This document shows, piece by piece, positions 37,001 to 48,600 of a stretch of DNA of 64,000 nucleotides. Below the pieces are notes generated by a model, which made no database searches, was not told where the DNA came from, and saw nothing but the letters and a program-made list of their open reading frames with translations. Location: positions 431,149 to 495,148 of the forward strand of contig NW_014577084.1 of the NCBI RefSeq assembly GCF_000485595.1, in the 5' to 3' direction. Source of the stretch: Priapulus caudatus (lineage: Eukaryota > Priapulida > Priapulimorpha > Priapulimorphida > Priapulidae). How positions within the stretch are numbered: position 1 is the stretch's first letter; every line of letters begins with the position of its first letter. A program made the position numbers and the translations under genes.

Positions 37001-40000
37001 GCATGTGATATAATTGTTGATTTATATTATTTTAGGGCTCCAAGTGGTCAACGCACCAGGAATCAGTGCAGAGGAAGGCAGCACAGCAGCTGACCACAGC
37101 AGATCTGACAGATGCACACTACAGCTTGGGCATTAGCCACATAGAGCTGGGGAACCACAACCTTGCGCTGGACTACCTCAATAATGCTCTCACAGGCAAC
37201 CAAAGATTTGCATTAGTAAGTATCTTATTTCTTGTCAAAGTCAGTGAAATTCTTCTTATACATTTACTTGGTAATTAACTTATGACATGGTAACCATTTT
37301 AAAATGCTGTACAAGCAACCATGCTACCCACTTAATAATGCATGAATAACGATTGACACTTCTAGAAATTATTCCAGTATGTAAATATAAAAAAATATTA
37401 ACTTGTAATTACGGGCAAAATTAATATGTATGGTAAGTAAAACTCAAATGTTTTCATGGAATGTAATTGTTAAAGTACACTATTGTGTTTCCTATATAAA
37501 TAGAATTGGAAAGTATTGTATTAACTGATATTCACGTAAATTAAATATATATATGCAGGCAATCGGCAAACACTGGGTTTTATCAAACGAGTCATATTGC
37601 ACACTGCCCTGTTATTTTAGGCTCATTTCCACAAAGGTGAATTGGAGTTGGAACAAGGGAAAAAGAAGGGCATGTTCAGCACTAGTAAAGCATTAGCAGT
37701 CAACCCAAGTCTGTTTCAGGTGAGATATCCAATAATACGTACATATATCAACGTCGTTTTTAATGAAATTATCTCAATATGCTGGACAAGTGGGTTTTTT
37801 CGAAAGTTTATAAAATGGACAAAGATAGGTCTCTGTTGTGTCCGTCATATATGTCCAAAGGCATTCCTAAGTGGTTGATACATTTCAGGCCTTTCTCAGC
37901 AGAGCAGCATTCTATAGTCTCGAAGGGAAATACAGCAAGGCCATACTCAACTGCAACGAAGCTATAAAATTGCGACCTGATTGTACCCGTGCATATTTAT
38001 ACAGGTAGACCCTGCTAGATTCTAGCATCACAATGTATAACCATATGCTCCAATATTGGCACAGTATGCTATATATATATATTTTATAAATCTATTATGT
38101 TTCAAACGTCTTAAGCACGAATTGGGATACATGTGATGATATTATCAAGTCATATCACCTGGTGGGACTGTGGGATATTATTCACTTACATTAAAATCAT
38201 CCTGAAGATAAGCAATATGACAATATTCTAATTAATTAACTTACTATATTGCAGAGGAGCACTAAAATACAAAATTCAAGCATATAAATTGGCTGTGTCA
38301 GATCTTACTAAAACTATTGAACTGGACAAGAAGTGCGCTGTTGCCTACTTCAATAGAGCGATATGTCTTCAACAATTAAAAATGTATCAAATGGTAAGAA
38401 CTTTATTTTAAATAACTTTTTAGTTGGCTTTGAAAGCCGTTAACGTTATTGGTTAGTAGTGTGGTTATTTAACCATGAAATTCAAGCTTGATGAACATTT
38501 GCATGCTTTTATTTATAAGCTCGTGATAAGTCTGCATTTGCATGCTATCACACACTGCCAGTATAAGAAAGTATAAAAAGTACAATTACGCCGTATTATT
38601 TAGCTTTAGCTAAGAATGCGTAAGGAATTATGAAACACATATAGTTATATGTTGTTGAGCTCATTGGAATGTTATTGTTTGACCCTACAGGCAGTGCAAG
38701 ACTTCAGCTTGGTGTTGTTGCTAGACAAAGCAGGCAAGCTGAAGCTTAGAGCTGTGACAAACAGAGCTCTTCTCTACCTCCACATCGGCGATACTGAGGC
38801 AGCACTGTACGACATGGTACTAGCTCATGATATGTGCCCATATGATCCCGTCATAATCCACACACTCGGGGTGTGCTATCACAGGTAATGTAGCACATTG
38901 GATGTGTGCTAGGCAGTACTCACTCTAAATAAGTGCCACCACTAGTAGGCACTTGCTATGCACTACTATATACACACACTGTGTATACCACTGATGTTTA
39001 ACTATCCTACACTTAGGTAAAATAATGAATATAAGCTTAAATTATTCAAGCTATAAAAAAAATATTTTGTGATTTTGCATATTGTGAATGAGTAATATGT
39101 AAATATATAAACTATCGGATTTCACATTTCACCATATCGCAGACTTCTTTACATGAATTTTTCCTAATTCCAAGTCAAATATTTGAATTGCATTTTTTAT
39201 TCACACCATGTCTGCACAGGCTTCAGCAGCTGCAAACTGCAGTGCTCTGTTTCTCTGATGCTGCCAAACTAGACAAATTCATGCTCGAAGCTTACGTGGG
39301 TCGTGCAAATGCGCTCATGGATTATGGATCTGACAGTGCCCAGTTTTGGGCAAGGTGAAAATTTTATTAACGTCATAGATTTCGTGATTAAGAAGATAAT
39401 TGAGACGTTATTGTTCTAAATGCAAGCTCAGCCATGCAATATACATACAGGGACATTATACATACTTTATACGAGGTATTATTACAGCATTATTGTCTAT
39501 ACAGAGTTTATTAGTGAGATCAGTAATTCACATATAAGAAATAGACTTGGTGTGACAGATGGTATTAATATGCTGTATGGACATTAAACCTGTTGCAGGA
39601 AAGACTATGAACGAGTCTTGAGGCTCCAACCAACCTACCTTCCAGCAAGGATTGCTCTAGCTTTTAACCTGCAGGCTGCAGGCAAGTTCCAGAAAGCTTG
39701 GAATCATTTATCTATTGCCGTCAGCCTAGATCCAGGTGTGTAAATATAGGGTAACACAATCAGTTGCAGTTGGTAGGTACAAATGGGCTTCATGAAGTTT
39801 TTCTTAAATCTATATTTTTCGATTACATGGTCAGCTGCAACTCATAGTATGCCACTAGTGGTAACTATAGTGTAACGTATATTTCCCTGTAAATTTTTAA
39901 CAGACATATCATCAATGATTAAATCTCACTTGTTCCTGACAGGATATGCCCCGGCATTGGAAGCACGTGCAGTTGTCTGCTTGCAGATGTCTAACAAATT

Positions 40001-41159
40001 CGCTGCCCTGCAGGACATGAACACGGCTGTTCATTTGTCTCCTAGCCCAGCACACTTGTCAAACCGTGGTGTCATACAGCAGGTATGCGGTTTAAACATT
40101 TTTTGTGAATAAACTAGGATATATATATATATATAAATAAATATATATATATATATATTAAGTAATTATATAAGTGCCAGAAACGGACTTAAAAAGGGTA
40201 ATCTCACAGTGCAGCTATAACATCAGTCTGCCTGCAGAACCTAATCAGAGCATAATGTGATCTGCAGAGTATTGGTGACATGAGGAATGCAGTCGAAGAC
40301 TTTCAGGCTGCAGTGAGAAAGGATCCCACACACGCACTAGCTCACTACAACCTGGGCAACGTGTATTTATCCAACCGTCAGTACAAGCAGGCTGCTGCTG
40401 AATATACCATGGCACTTGAGAAGAAACCTGCGGACGATGCGATGTTTATGAACAGGGCTCTTGCTAAGGTGCGATTGAATGTAATTGGATTAATAAATAA
40501 CTACACTTGCGTGATGTATTTCTTAGTTACTACTGTTATTATTTTTGTAATCGTGTGCATTTTTTGCCAATAGGTCATGTTGAAAGACACAAGCGGGGCA
40601 CTTGATGACTTAGAAAAGGCTGCCAAACTGGCTTCACAGAATGGATCCATTTACTTCAACAGAGGCAACCTGTATTATACATTACAGCAGTATGAACTAG
40701 CAGAACTGGACTACAGCACAGGTATTATGTGCTATAATTTCATGCTGCAACATGTAAGACGTGTGGTATCGGCTACATTTTTAGCAGTTACTATAAATAT
40801 GTCTACACAGATTAAATATATAGCTGACTATACATGCTAGGTACCGCATGGTACATGCTGATCAGGTCATATGTTTGAAGTATCTATAGGTCATTTACTA
40901 CTAGCAAACATTCACAGCCAGCCCAAAGGCTATGTGCAATCATGTGTTTATGCAGGTAACAGTAACTAATATGAAACTTGTTTGTGTAGTATTAATGTAC
41001 GTAGTACTGACATTTTTCTGACTTTACTGTATTTCAGCCCTGGCTTTGCAGCCTGGAGATCCTATATTGCTACAGTGCAGATCCCTAGCTCGAGGTAAGC
41101 TTCACAGATTCACTGATGCCATGGTAGACCACCAGAGTGCACTCTGTTCAGTCGAGTAA
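25069..41159 (+). CDS. TTC6: TTC6-like tetratricopeptide repeat protein, 33 exons, 1576 aa
   Basis: Exons: 25069-25225, 26344-26552, 26705-26753, 26820-27038, 27351-27450, 27609-27780, 28372-28512, 31086-31198, 31487-31658, 31783-31880, 32188-32301, 32515-32710, 33049-33185, 33439-33585, 33901-34021, 34281-34387, 34746-34943, 35063-35176, 35637-35750, 35877-36045, 36212-36349, 36593-36727, 37036-37215, 37621-37719, 37889-38004, 38255-38393, 38691-38884, 39220-39354, 39599-39735, 39943-40082, 40268-40468, 40574-40721, 41038-41159. Every junction is GT-AG and in frame (4731 bases). The N-terminal third has no domain I know. From about exon 13, TPRs run to the end, e.g. AVEDFQAAVRKDPTHALAHY, NLGNVYLSNRQYKQA, SIYFNRGNLYYTLQQYELAE. 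TPR superhelices act as protein scaffolds. The last repeats strongly recall TTC6. Least certain are exons 3, 5 and the 6/7 junction. AATAAA at 41179. Confidence 0.8.
25574..25800 (+). mobile_element. Best-preserved family A MITE (TTC6 intron 1)
   Basis: About 225 bp. Terminal repeats: GGGTCTATGTCCCTCAGGGT and GGAACGTACCCT on the left, AGGGTACGTTCC and CGGGGGACATAGACCCT on the right. The core holds GGTCCGGTATACCGGAAC, CACTATTTGATATGG, a GGTTAGGGTTAGGGTT tract and GTAGGCGTAGGCGACTCCC. It lies in the sense intron and is presumably spliced out. Confidence 0.8.
28184..28244. repeat. Imperfect palindrome with TCAAGAGCTAATAA ends
   Basis: TCAAGAGCTAATAAACCCAT at 28184 faces AATACCTAGGTATTATTAGC and TCTTA on the right side. 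It is another short member of the TCAAGAGC palindrome family, in TTC6 intron 6. Confidence 0.6.
29049..29867. other. Assembly gap (819 N)
   Basis: Run of N within the element in TTC6 intron 7. The right edge lies inside a tandem repeat, which probably caused the gap. Its true length is unknown. ORFs spanning it are meaningless. Confidence 1.
29868..30290. repeat. ~160-bp satellite inside the piggyBac-like element
   Basis: Units start CGCGAGATATAGCT at about 29871, 30027 and 30189. Each holds AAGAAATGACGGCGGCCATT, AATTCAAGATGGCGGCCG, CTTGGATCACATGCATCACG and AAATAGTAACCCAAATTACG. At least 2.6 copies lie right of the gap. The two CGGCGGCCAT/AAGATGGCGGCCG blocks form a short inverted pair in each unit. 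Confidence 0.85.
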
Positions 41160-41808
41160 ACCGATTATATGGCGGTGAAATAAAAAGATGAAAATGTGTA
41201 GAAAAGACATCTTTGTTCAACCCATAAGCTTCAGATAGACATGATATACTCATCACGTCATGATTTAGACATTCTAACAGCAAGAGGCAATCTGAATAGT
41301 CCTAGTGATACACACATTAGTTTTACCATTGTTGTCTGCTGTTCTATTGGATATGTCAGTTTGGGTTATTTTCATTTATACATCCAACAGTTTACATATA
41401 GGCATTTTGCTTGCAACATTCATATCATATAGAGCTAATATTATCTTTTATTCTATCTAGCGTACTTTAAATTAGTCACACAAACAATGTATTTATCGAT
41501 GCAAAAACGATTTTATTATCAAGATCTTTTGGTATCCTTATATGGTCACAGAGCTATGAGCAGTACACTCTTTTATTATTCTACAGTGCGTCTAAACCTC
41601 TATAAGCTAGTGATTTGTGACATGCATATAATCTTGTTGTCTCATGTTATGAAGATCATCAAGTATGGATTCAAGTTGCATTGTTCTAATGTAAACTATC
41701 GTACATAGCAACTACTACTCCTTATAATAGTATATGAGGTATATTGGGGCAACAAGAGCACCACCAATCTCTCTGGTTCATGTACTCTCCTTATCAATAG
41801 CAGCCTAT

Positions 41809-41857
<49 letters not shown>

Positions 41858-42251
41858 CACATATATACCATTGCCAGCTAATATAAAGTTTTATAATAAT
41901 ATAGTATCTATAGTATTGTAACTATTGAAAGTTGCTGTTACAAATCTATGCACAATTGTAGTATATATAATCTTGTCTAGTGATCAGTTGTTGTTTTTCA
42001 ATTCAAACTGTATTGATTAATACTCATACTGCATTAACTATATGCACTTCAATAGTGAGGTTACAATGTGCTATAATGTAACTTCCATACAATAAAAGAG
42101 CAAGTTCCTTTAAAACCTTACATAATGAATTAATGAAGGTGTGTACACGTGTCATTTTCATTGAAATAGTCGAACGTTGTAAGCCTAAACAAACTACATA
42201 ATCTGTGGAAATGTGTGGAATTTGTAGGTGGGCAAATACGTATAAAACAGC
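41160..42251. other. Spacer between convergent genes; (TA)n
   Basis: Downstream sequence of the TTC6-like gene, which ends here convergently with the minus-strand inhibitor gene. AATAAA at 41179 is its likely poly(A) signal. ATATATAT runs lie at 41811-41870. No exon was supported. Confidence 0.6.
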
Positions 42252-42676
42252 CTATTTGCGCAGGAGGCCAAATAGTCCATTGGGATTGCAAGCTCCCAGA
42301 CAACTACGCTCGTCATAGAATTTGTTCCTGTTTCCACCGCATCCTCCGAACGCGAATTCCTCACACTGTCCGGTGTGCTGGTTGTAGTGCCAGCGAGTGA
42401 GATTCATTGTGCACGGTCCTTCGTCGATATCTATGGTGCAGAGGACGTTGAGTGGAGGCCGGGCTATGTGCCAGCCACAACGGTCGATGCAATCTGCCCG
42501 CATCGCAAAGTTGTTGTCGTTGCCGCCGCAGCCGCTGTAGACAAAGCGCTCGCAGCGCTTGGTGTCCGCGTTGAAGTACCAGCGTTTCTCGTTGCCATCA
42601 CATGTGCCGGAAACGCGATCCTGCGTGCAAATGGGGTCCAGGCGTGTTGTCGAAGGGCTTGTTCTGTTCGTCTGCC
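42252..42676 (-). CDS. Terminal exon: two Kunitz domains
   Basis: Kunitz 1: C-TQDRVSGTC-DGNEKRWYF...C-ERFVYSGCGGNDNNF...C-IDRC. Kunitz 2: C-TIDIDEGPC-TMNLTRWHY...CEEFAFGGCGGNRNKF...CLGAC. All six cysteines are present in each. The P1 residue after the second cysteine is Asp in the first and Thr in the second, not Lys/Arg, so neither should be a typical trypsin inhibitor. The stop follows GLFGLLRK. Confidence 0.85.
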
Positions 42677-45600
42677 CTGCAGAAATACAAGGGGAGGGAG
42701 CCTATTAGAACTGGTGTTCTAAGCATCTTAGTTTGGTGTAGGTATTTGTAACATCACTTAAAGTTGTAATGTAGAAATATAGATGTATATAGAATATATA
42801 GAAATGCGACAGTGTTAATGATCTGGGTCTTCCTGGTTTTATCAGCCGGGATCAATTGGCAGTAAACGAATTATATAGTAACCCCCAATAGTAAATCTAC
42901 AATGAAACGCTAATAACTTCTTATGAAAATGATAATCATGAAAAATTAACACATTTTAATAGTCGGTTTATAGGTGCACCTTGGTCACAGGATCGTGGAT
43001 AAGCTAGTTGTAGGTCTGGGTTTGCTTCCATTGCACATCTCACTTCGCACGGGTTGCTATACGTTTTACCATCACTGCCACACTGTGGGTTGTACTCCCG
43101 GGTGCAAATGCATGGTGCTACTGGTGTACCTGTTTCTGGAACGAAATGTTTAACAAATCTCTTCTCATATAGTGTTATCAACATTGCCCAGTTCCACTCA
43201 GTTGGGTGAACAAAAATCTCAATCGCGTGGTACACCATACTCGGAATAGCATTGAAATTAAATCTGAATTCTGATGTTTAAATTTTCTCTCAAGTATGTG
43301 CGTATTCTAATAGACATCTAATAAACTAGCTTAATAGATGTAATGGGCAAATATACGTGTGAAACGTGTATATCGAATGAATTTTACAATGAGTCATTAC
43401 CAAACATTACTCATAAACTATATTTTGACAGTTTTTCTGAATTGTTGTTTGTTTATGAAAATAGTTAGAATGGGTTGAAATCAAAGTGATATATTGTAAA
43501 TTTATACCTCCATTGACGAGTCTAATATTCTGCACTCCCGATCTGGGCTGTCTTAGAGAACAACAGACTGCTGGAGCATCTGCGCGGTCAGTATTGCAGG
43601 TAAATCGAGCAGGACATGGGCTATTCTGAGAACATGTCATGGCATAGCCTGCATCCCGTGAGTCTTCCAGGGGTGTGGTGCCCCCGGGGCAGACCTGGGC
43701 ATCTGCTCTGGTTTTGACTGGCTGTTCGAATGGTCGCTGACCGGGTGCAAATCCTAACAAGTATAAATAATTTGATTCACCTCAGACATGATGATGTAAT
43801 TAAAGACTAATACATAGACATAGTCTGTATTAGTAATATTCAAATTAAATGAGAAATATAGTTGACTTGATCAATATAAACATGCACCATGTAAGAATGT
43901 CATACCTTGGTCACATGATCTAGCATAAGCTAGCTGCAGGTGTGAGTTAGTTTGTTTGGCGCAGTCGAGTTCACACGGGTTGCTGTACGTTTTCCCATCG
44001 CTGCCACACTGTGGGTTATACTCCCTCGTGCAAATACAAGGAGCTGATGGTCCAGGTCCTACAACATGAAGTGCTATTAGCAGGCATGCCTATTAAAATG
44101 GAAATTTTCACCTTCATAGCCAGTCTGTGTTTTAACATGAGAATTGTTTAAAAGCTGCCGTGCGCATGTGTATCTGATAAATACAGCTAGCGAAAAGCCA
44201 CAACACGTGTTTATTCGTTGTTGCGGGCTTCTTGTACAGGAAAATGAGTTATTGCGTTTGTCCTCACCTTGAGGAAAAGTAGGTGGCTTGACATGTGGTG
44301 GTGAGATCTGTGGCTGCGGGCAGCACACGGCTGGTGCATCTGCTCTCCTTGTCTCACATACATAGTTGGTTGGACAGGGGTTGCGTTGGGAGCATGTCCT
44401 GGCAAGTGTTGGATCACGTTGGTCAGAAAGTGGCGTGTTACCGCCTGGACACACTTGGTCATCGACCCGTGTGCTTATTGAACTTGTAGATGTTGGAAGG
44501 CGTCCACTGCCTGACCTTGGCTGTCTTAACGAACAACAGACAGCTGGCACATCCTGCCGGTCAGTGTTACAGGTAAATCCACTTGGACATGGGTTGTTCT
44601 GAGAGCATGTCTTGGCATAACCTTCATCACTGGGATCTTCCAGAGGGGTGGCACCACCAGGGCACACCTGTTCATCAGCTCGTGTTTTCACCGGACGTTG
44701 GAATGGATCAACGGGAGTAGAACCTTTTAAAGATGAGAATAATTTTTGTTGTATCAGGTTAATGCAGTATTGTTAGCAGTAAACGATACACGCTGCCACA
44801 CTGTGGGTCATACTCCCTCGTGCAAATACAAGGAGCTGAGTGTCCAGGTCCTAAAACATAAAGTGCTATTAGCAGGCATGCCTAATAAAATAGAAACTTT
44901 CATCACATAGCCGGTCCTATCTTAATACGAGAATCGTTTAAAAGCTTTGCCGCGCGTTTCTATCATATAAATACATGTTTAGGAAATTCTCTTAGCAGCA
45001 TTACTAACCTGTAGAAGCAGGTAAACCTTCAACACACATTTTCGGTACTCTACAAGCTCCCGGAGCATTGCAGCAAAGCTGTCCTTGACTACAGCTTGCG
45101 TCCCCAGAACACCGTATGGGGTTGTCCACCGGACAGAAGAACAGATTAGTTAGATCTGGGCATATGGTAGCAACTGCAACAAGCAACACGTTGACATTTA
45201 AAATGGTTTTATGGGACTGACATTTAAATTCCCTCAGCAAACATGCGTGTCGGGAAACATTGTTTCCATGTGCGCGTAGTATTATGTAATGATGTAGTGT
45301 TGTATGAGTTGCGTATGCCAGGCAATTATAAGGTTATACCGAGTGACAGCCTAAGTCATGCGCTTCATAATAATGTGTTTAAAAGCAAGAAATATACGTG
45401 ATGCAAAACAGAGCAGCATTGAAAGTTGCAGAATTGCTAGAGCCCGAGGAAAAAATGGTTCTAAGAATCGGCACAAGCAGAAATGAAGCAGCAGAGCGAA
45501 TTTAGGCAACATTAAGATGTTTGGACTGGTAGAGGAAAACGGGATTTTACAGTGCGAGGGAGTTGAGAAGAGTGTTGAGAGAGAGCGAACGTAAAGGTGT

Positions 45601-48600
45601 CGGGCAGACTGTTCAGAGAGAGCAAAGGAGTCGGAAACAGCAGCGATAGAGAGCGAACGTGAATATATAGAAAGAGGGGATTATAAGTGTGTATAGTGAA
45701 TTGAAGTCGTAAATTGTATGCAAATAAGCTAGAGTGTTACAGAGTCATTGATATACATGAGCGTATTGTAACCAGCGGAAGCAGCTAGCGAAAAGCTGCA
45801 AGACATTTTGTGATTCGTTGTTGTGGGCTAGCAAATTATTAACATGTTGAGTGCAATCTTGTACAGGAAAGTGAGTTATTGCGTTTGTCCTCACCTTGAG
45901 GAAAAGTAGGTGGCTTGACATGTGGTGGTGAGATCTGTGGCTGGCGGCAGCCAGCACGGCTAGGTGCAATTGCTCTCGCTTGGTCTCAGCATAGCATAGT
46001 ATGGTTGGACTAGGGGTTTGCGTTGGGAGCCATGTGCCTGGGCAAGTGTTTGGATCACGTTGTACAGAAAGTGGCGGTGTTAGCCGCCTGGACACACTTG
46101 GTCAATCGACGCGCGTGTGCTTATTGAAGCTTGTAGATGTTTGGAAGGGCGTCCACTGCCTGACCGTTTGGGGCTGTCTAATCGACAGCAGCAGACAGCT
46201 GGCAGGCATCCATGCCTGCCGGTCACGTGTTAGCCAGGTAAATCCACTTGACAATGGGTTGGTTGCTGAGACGCATGACGTGCTTCGGCATAACGGCTTC
46301 ATGCACTGGGATCTTCGCAGAGGGGTGGCACCACCGGGCACAACCTGTTCATCCGCTGCGTGTTTTTCAAGCGCGGGACGTTGGAATGGATCAACGGGAG
46401 TAGAACCTTTTAAAGATGAGATAATATATTTGTGTTGTATAGAGTTAAATGCAGTATTGTTAGCAGTAAAGCGATACACGCGCATGCCAGCACTGTGGTC
46501 ATACTCCGCGCTCGTGCAAATACAAGGAGCTGAGATGTCCAGGTCGCCTAAAACATAAAGTGGGCTATTTAGCATAAGGCATGCCCTAATAAAAATACAA
46601 ACTTTCAATCAGCAGCGTAGCGGTCCTATCTTAATACTCGGAGAATGACGTTTAAAAAGGCTTTGCCTGCGCGTTTCTTCATATAAATACTGTTTAGGAA
46701 ATTCTCTAGCAGCGATTACTAAGCCTGTAGAAGCAGGTAAACCGCTTCACACACATTTTTCGGTACTCACAGCTCGCCGGAGCATTGGCAGGCAAAGCTG
46801 TCCTTGACATACAGCTTGCGGTCCACAGAAACAGGCCGGCGTATGGGGTTGTCCATCCCGAAGCAGAAGAACAGATTAGTTAGATCTGGGCATATGGTAG
46901 CCAATCTGCAACAAGCAATACACCGGTTGACCATATTTAACAAATGGTTTTATGGGAGCTGACATTTAAATTCCCTCAGCAAACATGCGTGTCGGAAAGC
47001 ATTGTTTCCCATGTGGCGCGTAGTATTCATGTAATAGATGTAGTGTTGTATGAGTTGCGTATGCCAAGTCACAATTTATAAGGTTTATACCGAGTGACAG
47101 CCTAAGTCAGCGCTCATAAAAAATAATAATGTGTTTAAGAGCAAGAAATATACGTGATTGCAAAACAGAGCAGCATTGAAAGTTGCAGACAATTGTAGCA
47201 AGCCCGAGGAAAAAATGGGTCTCTAAGAATCGGCACAAGCAGAAATGAAAGCTAGCAGAGCGAATTTAGGCAACATTAAGAATGTTTCGGCCTGCGTAGA
47301 GGGAAAACGGGATTTTTAGCACGTGCGAGGGAGTTTGAGAAGAGTGTTTGAGAGAGAAGCGAACGTAAAGGTGTCGGGCAGAGTGTTCAGAGAGAGCAAA
47401 GGAGTCGGAAACACGCAACGATAGAGAGCGAACGTTGAATATTAGAAAGAGGGATTATAAGTGTGTATAGGTGAATTGAATCGTAAATTGTATGCAAATA
47501 AGCTAAGAAGTGTTACGAGTCATTGATATTACAGTGAGCGTAATTGTAACGCAGCGGAAGCAGCTAGCGAAAAGCTGGCAAGACATTTTGTGATTCGTTG
47601 ATTGTTGGGCTAGCAAATTATTTAAGCATGTTTGAGTGCAATCTTGGTACAGGAAAGTGAGTTATTGCGTTTGTCTCACGCTTGAGGAAAAGTAGGTGGC
47701 TATGACATGTTGGTGGTGAGATCTGTGGCTGCGGGCCAGCACACGCTGGTGGGCATGCTGCTCTCCTTGTCTCACATACATAGTTGGTTGGACAGGGGTT
47801 GCGTTGGGAGCATGTCCTGGCAAGTGTTGGATCACGTTTGGTCAGAAAGTGGCGTTGTTACACCCTGGACACACTTGGTCATCGACCCGTGTGCTTATAG
47901 AACTTGTAGATGTTGGAAGGCGTCCACTGCCTGACCTTGGCTGTCTAACGAACAAACGAGACAGCTGGCACATCCTGCCGGTCAGTGTTACAGGTAAATC
48001 CACATTGGAGCATGGGTTGTTCTGAGAGCATGTCTTGGCATAACCTTCATCACTGGGATGCTTCCAGAAGGGGTGGCACCACCAGGGCACACCTGTTCAT
48101 CAGCTCCGTGTTTTTCACCGGGACGTTGGAATGGATCAACGGGAGTAGAACCTTTTAAAGATGAGAATAATATGTGTCGCATCGGGTGTAATGCAGTAAT
48201 TGGTTAGAAGTAAACTATACTTCGTATTTACACTCGCAGCTTTGCACGTCTACACAATTAGAACGCAAACCAGCGAGGCATACATAAATTAGACACTTAC
48301 TACGTTTCTCATACCTCCAGCCATTGTGTTTGCGCGAGTCCTCGATCGTTATCAAAAGCTGTTTTCGTTGGCCACTTGGCTAACACGACCTATAAAATGA
48401 ACTGTTCACATCTATTCTCATCGTTCTATAATAGGAAGTATTCTCCTGAAGAACGCTCGGCAAGGTCCCAGTCACGCGTGCGTAAANACTGGAAGATCGC
48501 CCAGTGATGAAGGTTCTGGCCCAAGACATGCTCTCAGAAGCAACCCATTCCAACGTGGATTGTCCATGTAACCTGACCGGGCAGATGTGCCCAGCCTGTC

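Noticed and set aside
42375-42722. 115-codon plus-strand ORF
   Set aside because: Antisense of the double-Kunitz exon, whose cysteine pattern is on the minus strand.
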